From: an uncultured Verrucomicrobiales bacterium
GTDB taxonomy: Bacteria; Verrucomicrobiota; Verrucomicrobiia; Verrucomicrobiales; Akkermansiaceae
NCBI GenBank assembly: GCA_937944055.1
Contig: CALDZJ010000035.1
Location: 19,374 to 83,373, forward strand
DNA: 64,000 nt
Direction of reading: 5' to 3'
Shown: one piece after another, positions 1 through 8,744 of the stretch
Numbering within the stretch: position 1 is the first letter of the stretch
Layout: the number at the start of each line of letters is the position of its first letter
The notes under the pieces: generated by a model
Database searches by the model: none
Told to the model about the DNA's origin: nothing
Seen by the model: the letters and a program-made list of their open reading frames with translations, nothing else
Position numbers and translations under genes: made by a program

Positions 1-135
1 AATGCTCCGGCGACTCCGCTGCTTGATAAGGTCGGGCTTTTCACGGTTTCTTCGACCGTGAAATCGATCTCTTTTACGGTCGCCTCGTCCAGAAGTCTGG
101 GGGTGAGTCACGAGAGTACGGTTCATCCGCGCTAG
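1..135 (+). CDS. 3' end of a truncated CDS, product unknown
   Basis: The first reading frame is open from base 1 to a TAG at 133-135, giving about 44 residues (NAPATPLLDKVGLFTVSSTV... to VHPR). The Ser/Thr/Val-rich alternating pattern would fit the last strands of a pilin-like or secreted beta protein, and the next gene is pilin-like, but no family can be named. The start lies outside the window. It could also be a chance open frame because it is short. Confidence 0.4.
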   Translation, partial: NAPATPLLDKVGLFTVSSTVKSISFTVASSRSLGVSHESTVHPR

Positions 136-272
136 GGTAAAAAGGTCCTTTAGACGCCCAAGGGAGAGTTTTGTTCAAAAAAAATTCCTCTTTTTTCTAA
201 AAAAACTTGAAGTCAATAGCGGGTTAATGTTAATACTTGTTTGAAATAAGTGAATTAACTCTCTATTCTCCC

Positions 273-1919
273 ATGAAAATACTAAATATTTCCACTTCAG
301 ATTCAGGTTTCCGGATTCAAAAGGGCGCCGCTTTGGTCAGCATGATTGGTGTCATTGTCGTCATGGGGGTGGTTGGAACTTCCGTGGTTTCTATGACTCG
401 TAGTTCAGAGCATAGTCATCTCACTGCGAATGCGGGATCCCGCGCGCACTTTTTGGCGGAGTCGGGGCTGGAATTTGCTCAAACAATCTATGATCAAGAG
501 GGCTGGCTGCATGGGCGCGAACGGACCCTGGCGCTACAAGGCGGAGGACAGGTAGACGTGATTCGTCTTGAAGATACCTTTTGGGCGAACGCTCTTATTG
601 ATGCTGGGACGGTGAAGGAAGGTCGGGCGCTTCTGCCCAAAGAGGTGAGGCTGAGCGAGGAATCAGACGTAAATCCGCCAAGCGAGAATCCATCCATGAG
701 TGATTATGTGATCTTTGGAGATGAGTCCTTTGAGCTCAAGAATCAGTTATTGGTGGTGGGTGACGTTGGGATGATCAACCGGAATATCGATATGAAGGGA
801 GAGTTAGAAGGTAATCTATTGGGACATGATATTGATTTTACAGCGCACGGAGATGTGGCGGTTGAAACCTATGCTTGTGTTGATGTAAATGTTTATGCTT
901 CCGGGTTTGTGGACATTCACGTGGGTGAGGTGGAGGGGGATGTGCATTCGGAGGAGGGGGTCATGCTGCGGAGTTCAAATGCTACGGTTGCTGGCTGGGT
1001 TTTTTCTAAGGGAGATGTCACCTTAGGGGGAGGCTCCCAGGTGAGAGGTCATGTTCACTCGACGTCGGGGGATGTGAACCTTGGCGCAAGTGTCAATATT
1101 GGGACGCCTGCCGAGCCGGTCGAAGTCCGTGCAAGCGGCGATGTCATCTTGAGCGGTTCTGCGAAAATCTACGGGAAAGTCTATGCGGGAGGCTCCATCA
1201 CTGGTGCTTCTGGGATCGTAGGTGATGCTTATGCTGGCGGCGCGATTTCTGGCGCAGCGAGTGGGCAAACGACGGCCAATGCCGCGAGTTTTCTTAAATT
1301 ACCCATTGCTCCTGACTTGCGGAAGCTTGATGGCCTCACGCTTCCGCCCCCGGCTAACTTCTGGGCGTATGGATATGATGTCACAATCCAAAGAGCGAGC
1401 GCCGTTACGGTAGCGCCTGGCACCTATAGCAATCTTTATACTCCTCGTAATGCAAGGGGGGCCTGCCTATACCTTAGGGCGGGGGCTTCCGATCACGGGA
1501 ACTACTATTTCAATAGTGTCACGATGGGAAATAACATGAACCTATTTTTCGACCTTTCTGGAAGTCATGACATCCGGATCTTCGTGAAAAACAACATTGA
1601 GGTGGCGAGCGATATGAACACCTATGTTTCGACCGATGGATATTATTACTACCCTATTAATCATCCTTTTGTGAATCCGGAGCTTGCGAAGCGGATCTAT
1701 TGGGAGACTCATTGTGATTTCTTGATCCAGAGGAATCGCTGGTTTGGAACTGTTTACACGCCTTACGGAATTATTGACGTCGATAGCGGTAGTCATTTGA
1801 CGGGGTCTTACTACAGCGGCGGGGGGCACAACCTGAAGGGTGGAACGGTCAAATATCAGCGCTCAAATTACCTCTCAGGGGAGCCGACTGAATCGTTCTC
1901 GTTCTTTGGTTCTTTCTAG
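273..1919 (+). CDS. Large pilin-like (PilX-type N-terminus) protein with bactofilin-like repeats
   Basis: The start is placed at ATG 273 rather than an upstream in-frame TTG at 237, because the pilin-type helix then sits close to the N-terminus. After a short leader, a hydrophobic helix (AALVSMIGVIVVMGVVGTSV) is followed by the pattern SR.HFLAESGLEFAQ, typical of PilX/GspK-like minor pilins. The middle (about residues 150-340) is a run of short GDV/GxV beta repeats (GDVHSEEGV, GDVTLGGGSQVRG, GDVNLGASV, GDVILSGSAKIYGKVYAGG) of the kind found in polymer-forming bactofilin-like solenoids. The C-terminal part is unassigned. A prepilin peptidase gene follows after about 100 bp. Inference: a membrane-anchored or assembled extracellular pilin fusion. 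Confidence 0.65.
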   Translation: MKILNISTSDSGFRIQKGAALVSMIGVIVVMGVVGTSVVSMTRSSEHSHLTANAGSRAHFLAESGLEFAQTIYDQEGWLHGRERTLALQGGGQVDVIRLEDTFWANALIDAGTVKEGRALLPKEVRLSEESDVNPPSENPSMSDYVIFGDESFELKNQLLVVGDVGMINRNIDMKGELEGNLLGHDIDFTAHGDVAVETYACVDVNVYASGFVDIHVGEVEGDVHSEEGVMLRSSNATVAGWVFSKGDVTLGGGSQVRGHVHSTSGDVNLGASVNIGTPAEPVEVRASGDVILSGSAKIYGKVYAGGSITGASGIVGDAYAGGAISGAASGQTTANAASFLKLPIAPDLRKLDGLTLPPPANFWAYGYDVTIQRASAVTVAPGTYSNLYTPRNARGACLYLRAGASDHGNYYFNSVTMGNNMNLFFDLSGSHDIRIFVKNNIEVASDMNTYVSTDGYYYYPINHPFVNPELAKRIYWETHCDFLIQRNRWFGTVYTPYGIIDVDSGSHLTGSYYSGGGHNLKGGTVKYQRSNYLSGEPTESFSFFGSF

Positions 1920-2025
1920 GTCTCCGCAGAGAGCAGGGGGGGCTTTAAAAGTCCTCCTCATTGTATTTCAGCTTCCTAAGAATCTTATTTTCTTAAAGGT
2001 CCCTCTTCGATAGGGTCTGGGAAGC

Positions 2026-3159
2026 ATGAATGAACATCCTGAGCTGCTTGTATGGCCGATGATGGCGTTTCTCTTTGGGGCGACGATTGGGTCCTTCCTG
2101 AATGTGGTGATTTATCGAGTTCCGCTCGGACTGGGGGTGTCTGACCCGAAGCGCTCGTTTTGTCCTCATTGTAAGAACGATATTCCGTGGTACCGGAATC
2201 TTCCGATCCTGACTTGGTTGATTCAGCGTGGGAAATGTGCCGAGTGCGCGGCGCCCATCGCCTTTCGCTATGTCTTCGTGGAGTTAGTGACGGGCTTGCT
2301 TTTTGTGGCGGCCTGGAAGACTTTGCCGACTCCTTATCCTGCGGTCTTTTTTTTAATGGCTCTTTGTGTGTTGTTGGTCGTGATCTCATTCATTGATACG
2401 GAACATATGATCATTCCGATGAACTTCGTTTATGCGGGCGTAGTGATCGCCTTGATTGGCGGGGTGGTGGCTCCGTCTCTGGTCTTTCTGGGGAGTGCAG
2501 AGGCCTCAGATCTTTCCGTGCCGAGCTGGGCGGGTGGAGGTCAGGCTGTGCTTGGGCTCTTGCTGGGTTGGCTTGGTTTAGGGGCGGTGGTCTTGATTGG
2601 GAAATTTTTTTATGGGGAACGGCGAATGGAGTTCGAGGATGAGGGAGAGGTCTGGAATTTGAGGGAGCCGCAAAGTGAGACTGAGGAATTACGCTTTGTG
2701 CTGGGAGATGAGGAGACGGATTGGAGTGATATTTTTCATCGGAAAAAAGACCGGATCGAACTGGATGTCCGGGAGCTTCTCTTAGATGGCGAGAGAGTGG
2801 AGGCGAAGCGGGTGGTGGTGCTTGATGACCGGATCGTGCTGGATGATTCTGAAGTCCGCATGATCAGGGAGATTCAGAGTGTGGAGGGAAGGGCGGAGCG
2901 GGTCGTCATTCCGCGAGAGGTGATGGGTGGGGGTGATCCACCACTCCTTGGGATGATTGGAGCCTTTTTAGGTTGGCAGGCTGTTCTCTTCAGCCTTTTC
3001 TCGGCTGGAGTTTATACTTTGCTGGCTGCTTTTTTAGGGCGCGTGGGGTTTGGGCGCCCGCTGCCTTTTGGGCCATTTTTGGCTCTGGGAGGCTTAAGCT
3101 GGGTGTTCGGTGGCTGGAAGCTCTGGGAGATGTATTTGGCCTACGCGGGTCTGCGCTAG
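2026..3159 (+). CDS. Prepilin peptidase (A24 aspartic protease) with a long insert
   Basis: Inner-membrane enzyme that cleaves, and in many cases N-methylates, type IV prepilins and T2SS pseudopilins. Residues 12-32 form the first TM segment with the hallmark GATIGSFLNVVIYR. Two CxxC pairs (C46/C49, C71/C74) form the N-terminal zinc-type motif around PWYRNLPILTWL. The first catalytic Asp is D124 in FIDTEHMIIP. The second is D304 in GGGDPPLLGMIGAFLG, equivalent to the usual GxGDxK. About 100 mostly charged residues (roughly 197-298) lie between them, much longer than in the standard enzyme and probably cytoplasmic. It lies directly behind a pilin-like gene and may also serve the pseudopilins at 39674-42930, whose cluster has no peptidase of its own. 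Confidence 0.9.
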   Translation: MNEHPELLVWPMMAFLFGATIGSFLNVVIYRVPLGLGVSDPKRSFCPHCKNDIPWYRNLPILTWLIQRGKCAECAAPIAFRYVFVELVTGLLFVAAWKTLPTPYPAVFFLMALCVLLVVISFIDTEHMIIPMNFVYAGVVIALIGGVVAPSLVFLGSAEASDLSVPSWAGGGQAVLGLLLGWLGLGAVVLIGKFFYGERRMEFEDEGEVWNLREPQSETEELRFVLGDEETDWSDIFHRKKDRIELDVRELLLDGERVEAKRVVVLDDRIVLDDSEVRMIREIQSVEGRAERVVIPREVMGGGDPPLLGMIGAFLGWQAVLFSLFSAGVYTLLAAFLGRVGFGRPLPFGPFLALGGLSWVFGGWKLWEMYLAYAGLR

Positions 3160-3186
3160 TTTCTCTGCCGGGCGACGGGCTTGGTC

Positions 3187-4776
3187 TTATTGCTGGTTCG
3201 CTCGGAACCGGTAGTAGACTGTTCCTTGAGTAGAGTCATCCATGACGGTGGTGGTCTCACTGGGGGTCGAGCTGCTAAAGAGGGTGGTCCAGGTTCTGAG
3301 GTCAGAGGAGCGCTCGATGATCCAGACGGCTTCGCCGAGGGCATCTGGATTTGCTGAGAAAGAGAGGCTAATGTCACCATCATTCGGGCGACTGATTTTT
3401 AGGTTATTTGGATGGCCAGGATCAGGGACCAAGGGATCCGTCCCGAGCGCGAATTCCACTCCGAAGGGGGTTCCATCGCCGTCGGTATCGATGTTCCAAA
3501 AGAGAGTGAGCATATCATCTCCTTGCGATTCTACGGCGCCGATGTCTGGGCTGCCGTCGCTGATGGCAGATCCGCGCTGGTCGTGCGTGCGGGTCGAGCT
3601 GGGAGCGGCGTCGATTGCGGGGGAGCCGGCGAGAGGAATCATGGTTCTGGTGAGGCCGCCATAGTCACCGAGGGGAGCGAGGCCTAGGTCAGCTCCGTCA
3701 ATCAGGGTGAGTTCGGGAGAGTCCGAGCTGATATTGGTGTCAGCGGTGCTGGAGATGAGGTTTTGTCCCACCGCGGTGGTGATCGCCCCGGTTTCTTCGT
3801 CAGTTTCTCGAAGATCTGGCCCAAGAGGGGCGCTGTTATTGGCGAGAATGGAGTGAGTGAGAAGGAGGGTGGAGGTTCCCTCGTCAAAGCCATCACTGTA
3901 GATCGCGCCGCCTTCTGCGCTTGCGGAATTAGCGGTGATGGTGCTGTTGGTAATAGAGATGCTGGAGCTTCCGTTGCTGGAGCCGTCGTTATAAATGGCC
4001 CCGCCAAATGAGGCTGAAGAGTTATTGGTGAGGGTGCATGAGTTGAGGCTGAGTGAGGAGAGCCCTCCATCGAATCCGTCACAGTAAATGGCTCCGCCTT
4101 CTGATGAGGCGGTATTGCCGTCTAGGGTGCTAGCGTTGAGAATCAGGGTGGAATTTCCCTGATCGAAGCCATCGCTATAAATCGCTCCACCGAAGTTCGC
4201 GGTATTTTCGCTAAGGGTGCAATTGTTCAGAGTGAGAGATGCGTCTTGGGTGCTAGAGCCATCGCTATACACTGCGCCGCCAAAGAATGAGGCGGTATTG
4301 CCGCGAAAGGTGCAGGCATTCAGGGTTAGGGTGGAGCCATCATTGTAAATCGCACCACCCGCTGTTTCTGGGAAGTTGATCCCGCTGCTTTCCCCGCCAA
4401 TGAAGGTGAGGCCAGTGAGCGAGACGCTGAGGCCGCTTTCAATTTGTAAGATGCGATGATTCGTCTCGGTTCCGTTTGCATCGAGGATAATGCCGTCATT
4501 GAGAGCGGAGGCATCGATCGTGAGGGATCGATCAATCAAGAGTTGCTCCCCGGCTGAGAGGACGATGGTTTTGCCGTTGAGGCTGGGATCGAAGATGATG
4601 CTGCGATCAGCGCTGGCGTGGATGAGGGCCTCTCGCAAAGAGACCTCGCCGCTGAGATCGCCATCATTCTCATCCTCGATGGTGGTGACGATGATGTTTT
4701 GCGCGTGCAGTAAGAGGCAGTGGGATGTGGCGAGAGCTGTGGTATAGAGAGCGTGCAGGGCTGATCTGTTTTTCAT
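3187..4776 (-). CDS. Secreted beta-helix protein (CSLREA-type start, choice-of-anchor Q)
   Basis: 529 residues with an N-terminal signal peptide ending near LLLHAQ. A CSLREA-like motif (GEVSLREALIHA) is followed by IIFDPSLNGKTIVL. About six repeats of the form LTLNxCTLxxNTAxxxGGAIYSDG (residues about 140-330) build a right-handed parallel beta-helix of the polymorphic-outer-membrane-protein type. The choice-of-anchor Q signature PLAGSPAIDA...DQRG...DIGAVE follows. The C-terminus has a calcium-type DTDGDGTPFGVEFALGTDP motif and a small beta domain ending FRANQQ. It is exported and probably surface-attached, with no enzymatic motif visible. It is transcribed alone, convergent with the prepilin peptidase. 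Confidence 0.8.
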   Translation of the reverse strand: MKNRSALHALYTTALATSHCLLLHAQNIIVTTIEDENDGDLSGEVSLREALIHASADRSIIFDPSLNGKTIVLSAGEQLLIDRSLTIDASALNDGIILDANGTETNHRILQIESGLSVSLTGLTFIGGESSGINFPETAGGAIYNDGSTLTLNACTFRGNTASFFGGAVYSDGSSTQDASLTLNNCTLSENTANFGGAIYSDGFDQGNSTLILNASTLDGNTASSEGGAIYCDGFDGGLSSLSLNSCTLTNNSSASFGGAIYNDGSSNGSSSISITNSTITANSASAEGGAIYSDGFDEGTSTLLLTHSILANNSAPLGPDLRETDEETGAITTAVGQNLISSTADTNISSDSPELTLIDGADLGLAPLGDYGGLTRTMIPLAGSPAIDAAPSSTRTHDQRGSAISDGSPDIGAVESQGDDMLTLFWNIDTDGDGTPFGVEFALGTDPLVPDPGHPNNLKISRPNDGDISLSFSANPDALGEAVWIIERSSDLRTWTTLFSSSTPSETTTVMDDSTQGTVYYRFRANQQ

Positions 4777-4980
4777 GATGATTTGCAGCGAAGAGAGTGA
4801 AGCAAAGCGGTTTCATCGAGGGATGAACTTACTTAAGATAGCTTAAGGGTTTAAGCTCAAGAAGTCGAGTTTGTTCCTTGGGAATTTCCTCTCCTAGTGG
4901 AGGTTTTTTTGCCAAATCTCATGACTCGCAGGACCGAGGAGCAGAGAGGGAGGAGGGTCGGCGAGGGAAGGTAAGGGTGA

Positions 4981-5010
4981 TTTTTTGATGATGATGTTTT
5001 GATCAAAAAA
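4981..5010 (-). terminator. AT-rich hairpin directly after tRNA-Pro
   Basis: Arms TTTTTTGAT (4981-4989) and ATCAAAAAA (5002-5010) are perfect 9-bp inverted repeats ending right at the tRNA CCA. Read from the minus strand this is a weak AT hairpin containing a T run. It could end tRNA transcription, but the stem has little GC, so the call is tentative. Confidence 0.35.
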
Positions 5011-5087
5011 TGGTCGGGGCGACAGGATTCGAACCTGCGACCTCTTCACCCCCAGTGAAGCGCGCTACCAAGCTGCGCTACGCCCCG
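5011..5087 (-). tRNA. tRNA-Pro (anticodon GGG)
   Basis: On the minus strand the 7-bp acceptor stem CGGGGCG/CGCCCCG, discriminator A and an encoded CCA (bases 5011-5013) are visible. The D-loop contains AGCTTGGTAGCGC. The anticodon stem is CTTCA/TGAAG with loop CTGGGGG (anticodon GGG). The T-arm contains GGTTCGAATCC. All cloverleaf parts are intact. Confidence 0.97.
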
Positions 5088-5227
5088 ACACTCGCCTCTC
5101 GGCGGGCGCGTTTTGCCAGAGATGGCGATTTTGGCAAGAAGTTTTCCCTTTCTTTATAGGAATTAGGAGGAGGGATCGTTGATGGTTTGCATTTCTGAGA
5201 GAGTGGGGACATGGTTCTCAGCAAGGA

Positions 5228-6598
5228 ATGCCAGCTGGGAAAAATAAATGGAGCTTGGATAAATGGAGCTTGGAAGAGCTTGTCGATTTTGAGGTGGCGG
5301 TGCAGCAATCACCTACGGTTGATCCAGAGATCGGTCGGCAGATTCGCAGTGAGTTGCGCGCGGGGGATTACACAGATCTTTCAAAACGCCGCTGGGGATT
5401 TCAGCAGTGGTTGCGCTCGAAGAAGAGGGGGAGTGGAGCGCGCGTCGTTGCGGTGACACGATTCGGCGCGTTGGCTCTTTTGCTGGGGACCTTCTTGCTG
5501 GGAGTGGGGGTGATTCGAGGTTTGGTGACTGAAGTTAAGGGGGTGGGGGCGCTCAATATTTGGGTGATGTTAGCGGGGACGATTGGGATTCAATGGGTCA
5601 TTTTGATGGTCGGCTTGGTGACTTTTTTGTTAGCGCGTTATTGGATCGGCGGGATGGGCTGGCTGAAGGATGTGGTGTCATCTTTGGTTCGGCGCTTTGC
5701 GGGAAAAGTGAGCCCAGATACGTGGAAGTCTCTCATTCAAGGAAAAGGGCGGCAGCCCTCGGCACTGGGATGGCGTCTGACACGGATGCTTCAGGTGGGA
5801 GGCGTGGGCTTTAACCTTGGACTCATAGCAGGGCTGTTTGGGCTCCTTTGGTTTACGGAAATCAACTTTTATTGGGAGTCGAGCTTATCACAATTTGGAG
5901 GTGAGAGCTTGGGGAGGGTGACACGTTTCTTGGCGGCGGTTTGGGGTGGAAGCGGGCTTACGGATGATCAGATTACGGGGTTGAAAGATGTCTCCGGAGA
6001 GACTGGTGATGAGAATTGGACGGCATTTTTTCATTTCATCTTCGTGGCTCTTTTAGTGTGGGGCTTGCTCCCTCGTCTCTTGCTATGGGGCTTGGCGATT
6101 TGGAAAGAGCGGGGGGTTTTAAAGGGGCTGGAATTTCAGGATTTGGAGCATCGGAAGCTGTGGCGTGAATTGAGCCGCGTGGAGCGCGCGGTGAGTATGG
6201 AGGGGATGAAGGATGGAGTGGTGCTTCTAGATGTGGGGGGGCTGAGTGTTGATGTGGCTGAGCTGAGGCCGTTTTTGTTGCAGAGTTTGCGCGTGAACCC
6301 AGAGAAGTCATTTTCGGTCGGGGTGCTCGATGCGGGGGAGGAGCGTGAAGCGTGGGAGGCGATGAAAGCCGCACCGTGTGGCGTGGTGATGTTGGTAGAG
6401 GGATGGAGTCTTTCGCCAAAGCAAATGATCGCTTTGATCGAGAGGATTCGCCGGGAAGCAGGTGAAGAGACTGTTCTGCGGGTCTTGGTTTTAGGTGATG
6501 GAGTGGCGGCACCTGACGAGGGTGACTTTGCCACTTGGCAGGAATTTATCGATGGGCTGCGCGATCCGCGGCTGGAATGTGTTGCGTATAAAGGATGA
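5228..6598 (+). CDS. DUF2868-type membrane protein, partner of the following GTPase
   Basis: 456 residues. An AAGG stretch lies just before ATG 5228. The N-terminus is soluble (WSLEELVDFEVAVQQSP), followed by several TM segments: about 76-96 (FGALALLLGTFLLGVGVI), 107-131, 195-215 (GFNLGLIAGLFGLLWF) and 265-285 (FIFVALLVWGLLPRLLLWGLA). A cytoplasmic C-terminal domain of about 160 residues follows. The fold order matches DUF2868, which in Proteobacteria is typically encoded beside a DUF3482 GTPase. The same arrangement is seen here with a 4-bp ATGA overlap. The biochemical role of the family is not established; inference is a membrane anchor or regulator for the GTPase. Confidence 0.7.
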   Translation: MPAGKNKWSLDKWSLEELVDFEVAVQQSPTVDPEIGRQIRSELRAGDYTDLSKRRWGFQQWLRSKKRGSGARVVAVTRFGALALLLGTFLLGVGVIRGLVTEVKGVGALNIWVMLAGTIGIQWVILMVGLVTFLLARYWIGGMGWLKDVVSSLVRRFAGKVSPDTWKSLIQGKGRQPSALGWRLTRMLQVGGVGFNLGLIAGLFGLLWFTEINFYWESSLSQFGGESLGRVTRFLAAVWGGSGLTDDQITGLKDVSGETGDENWTAFFHFIFVALLVWGLLPRLLLWGLAIWKERGVLKGLEFQDLEHRKLWRELSRVERAVSMEGMKDGVVLLDVGGLSVDVAELRPFLLQSLRVNPEKSFSVGVLDAGEEREAWEAMKAAPCGVVMLVEGWSLSPKQMIALIERIRREAGEETVLRVLVLGDGVAAPDEGDFATWQEFIDGLRDPRLECVAYKG

Positions 6599-8037
6599 AC
6601 GAATGGGTTACAGATGCGCCGACCTTTGCGGTCGTCGGAAAGATTAATATGGGGAAATCATCCGTGCTCTCCACTCTTTTAGAGATTGATGATGATCGCT
6701 TGATTCGGGTGAGTAACACGCCGGGAGAGACGACGCAGTGCCAGGCGCTGCCCTTGATTTTTGATGATCGAGAGATGATCCGCTTTGTTGATACGCCGGG
6801 TTTTTCCCGAGCGCTGGAAGCGATGCGGACGATTCAGGAGATGCATGGCGATGGCACGCCAAATCTGGAGAGTGTGAAGCGCTTTGTCGCTGATCAGCTG
6901 GAGAAAGGGGAATTTGAGGATGAGGCGCGGCTTTTGCAGCCTATTATCGAGGGGGCTGGGGTGCTTTACGTGATTGATCCCTCGAAGCCGCTGCGTGATG
7001 CCTTTGTCGCGGAGATGGAAATCCTTCGCTGGACTGGGACCCCGAGGATGGCATTGCTTAATGAGAGGGCAGAGCATCCAGAGCGGACCAAGGAATGGCG
7101 TAGCCGCCTGGGGAGCTACTTTAATTTGGTGAGGACTTTCAATGCTCACCACGCTCGCTTCGAGGAACGCCGTAGCCTCTTGAAGTCACTTTTCGAGATC
7201 GACGAGTCCAATAAGGCGCGCATTGAGGAGACGATCCGTTTTATCGATGCGGAGTGGGAGCAACGGCGCGAGGAAAGCGGGGAAGTGATCATGGATTTCC
7301 TCGCAAAGGCCCTGAAGCATCGGGAAAGCCAGAAAATCGATGAGAAAGATGAGGAGTTGGAGCATCGCAAAGAGCGGGCGAAGGAAGGGCTGAAGAAGCG
7401 CTACTATGCCGCGATTGCTAGACTGGAGGAGAAAACCTACGGAAAGTTATTAAAGACTTACCGCCATCAACTTCTGAAGGTGGAAGTGGCGGAAGAAAAA
7501 TTCCATGGAATCGATCTGAGCTCGGAAGAAACTTGGCAAAAATGGGGTCTTTCGAGACAGCAATTAGCGATTGCAGGCGGAATTGCGGGCGGGGCTGCGG
7601 GAGCGGCCGTCGATATCGGGAGTGCCGGACTCACTCACGGCTTGGGGACCTTATTTGGGGCCTTGACCGGGGCGAGCGGGGCTTTTTTCAAAGGCGACAG
7701 TCTCCCGGAGTTGAAGATTAGCGCGCAAGGAGTCAGTTTTGATGGCCAGAGCCATAAAGCGCTCGTGATGGGGCCGCCGGAAAGCGATAACTTTGCTTGG
7801 ATTTTACTAGACCGCGTCTTGCATCATTATGAGGAAATCGTGACCCGTTCGCATGGTCGTCGTGATCAGGAGGTGATTGATGGGGAGGGAGATGGTTGGG
7901 TGCGGCACTTTTCCCGTGAGCGGCGCTCTCTCATCCAAAAGTGGATCATTTCTCAGCTCAAGGGCGCTGAGCGGAGCTTTCATCCGGAGGTTTTTCGTGA
8001 AATCGTCTCGATCCTTGAAGAGGTGGAGGCTGGCTAA
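6595..8037 (+). CDS. GTPase with DUF3482-like C-terminal region
   Basis: 480 residues, start overlapping the upstream stop. The G domain occupies about residues 8-200: P-loop GKINMGKSS, G2 region NTPGETTQCQ, G3 FVDTPGFS, and LLNERAEHP in the G4 position, which departs from the canonical NKxD. A charged alpha-helical segment (about 215-300) follows. A Gly/Ala-rich stretch (about 320-365: AIAGGIAGGAAGAAVDIGSAG...LFGALTGASGAF) could insert in or lie on a membrane. This is the Era/TrmE-like GTPase type paired with DUF2868. Translational coupling implies a joint function with the membrane protein before it; target unknown. Confidence 0.75.
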   Translation: MNEWVTDAPTFAVVGKINMGKSSVLSTLLEIDDDRLIRVSNTPGETTQCQALPLIFDDREMIRFVDTPGFSRALEAMRTIQEMHGDGTPNLESVKRFVADQLEKGEFEDEARLLQPIIEGAGVLYVIDPSKPLRDAFVAEMEILRWTGTPRMALLNERAEHPERTKEWRSRLGSYFNLVRTFNAHHARFEERRSLLKSLFEIDESNKARIEETIRFIDAEWEQRREESGEVIMDFLAKALKHRESQKIDEKDEELEHRKERAKEGLKKRYYAAIARLEEKTYGKLLKTYRHQLLKVEVAEEKFHGIDLSSEETWQKWGLSRQQLAIAGGIAGGAAGAAVDIGSAGLTHGLGTLFGALTGASGAFFKGDSLPELKISAQGVSFDGQSHKALVMGPPESDNFAWILLDRVLHHYEEIVTRSHGRRDQEVIDGEGDGWVRHFSRERRSLIQKWIISQLKGAERSFHPEVFREIVSILEEVEAG

Positions 8038-8081
8038 AGGCTGGTCAGATTCAAATTAATAGCGTATTTATTCCCGCCTTG

Positions 8082-8744
8082 ATGAATTTTTTCCGATGGC
8101 TCACGTCCAAGAATCTGATGGCGCCAGCTGGAGCCTCACCCGATGCTGGGGCAAGTGAGCAGGAAGTTCCTGACCATGAGTTAATTAAGGCATGTCAGAA
8201 GGGTGATACTCGAGCTTTCGAGTCGCTTGTGACCCGTCATCGTGGAAAGGTTTATGCAATGGTTCAGAATATGATCAAAAATGAGGCTGATGCTTGGGAT
8301 TTGTCCCAAGAGGTCTTTTTGAAGGTTTGGAAAGCTCTTCCGAAGTTCGAAGCGCGGGCCAAATTTTCCACCTGGTTGTATCGGATTACCCATAATGTTG
8401 TCTATGATTGGCTGCGTAAGCGCAAGATCGATTCAGCCGGTGAGCTGGACGATGGCATTTTAAACCAATCTGACATAGCCGCAGGCTCGCGGACGAGCCC
8501 CTCGACGAGTGCTAGACCTGACCAGGCTCTCGCCAACTCCGAACTCGGGCAGCGGATTAATTCTGCCCTCGCAACTTTAAACGCGGAACATCGTGAAACG
8601 ATCCTACTGAGAGAAGTCCAAGGCTTTGATTACAAGGAAATCGCGAAAGTGATGGACTGCTCTCTCGGGACCGTAATGAGCCGTCTCTACTACGCCCGCA
8701 AAAAACTCCAATCCCTACTAAGTGATGAAAAAAGAAACGACTGA
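8082..8744 (+). CDS. ECF-type RNA polymerase sigma factor (sigma-70 family)
   Basis: 220 residues from ATG 8082 (a TTG one codon upstream is also possible). Region 2 is clear: GDTRAFESLVTRHRGKVYAMV, then DAWDLSQEVFLKVWKALPKF and FSTWLYRITHNVVYDWLRKRK (core binding and -10 recognition). Region 4 near the C-terminus is LNAEHRETILLREVQGFDYKEIAKVM followed by the helix-turn-helix GTVMSRLYYARKKL. A Ser/Thr-rich linker separates them. It directs RNA polymerase to a dedicated promoter set. The gene overlaps the next one, a likely anti-sigma factor, by about 20 bp, the usual control arrangement. Confidence 0.92.
   Translation: MNFFRWLTSKNLMAPAGASPDAGASEQEVPDHELIKACQKGDTRAFESLVTRHRGKVYAMVQNMIKNEADAWDLSQEVFLKVWKALPKFEARAKFSTWLYRITHNVVYDWLRKRKIDSAGELDDGILNQSDIAAGSRTSPSTSARPDQALANSELGQRINSALATLNAEHRETILLREVQGFDYKEIAKVMDCSLGTVMSRLYYARKKLQSLLSDEKRND

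Noticed and set aside
108..125. Fifth copy of the GTCACG palindrome near the window start
   Set aside because: Only the left arm and spacer match well; the right arm is broken, and it lies inside a possible CDS.
237..272. Upstream TTG start for the first pilin-like gene
   Set aside because: It adds 12 residues before the leader and has no clear RBS; ATG 273 puts the pilin helix in the usual place.
1936..1960. Terminator after the first pilin-like gene
   Set aside because: The G-run/CTTT and AAAG/C-run arms pair imperfectly and no T tract follows; too weak to call.
2973..3233. Small plus-strand ORF over the 3' end of the prepilin peptidase gene
   Set aside because: It is an out-of-frame shadow of the peptidase gene extending into the convergent gap.
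5011..5087. tRNA-Pro as an island attachment site
   Set aside because: No integrase or partial tRNA copy adjoins it; neighbours look chromosomal.
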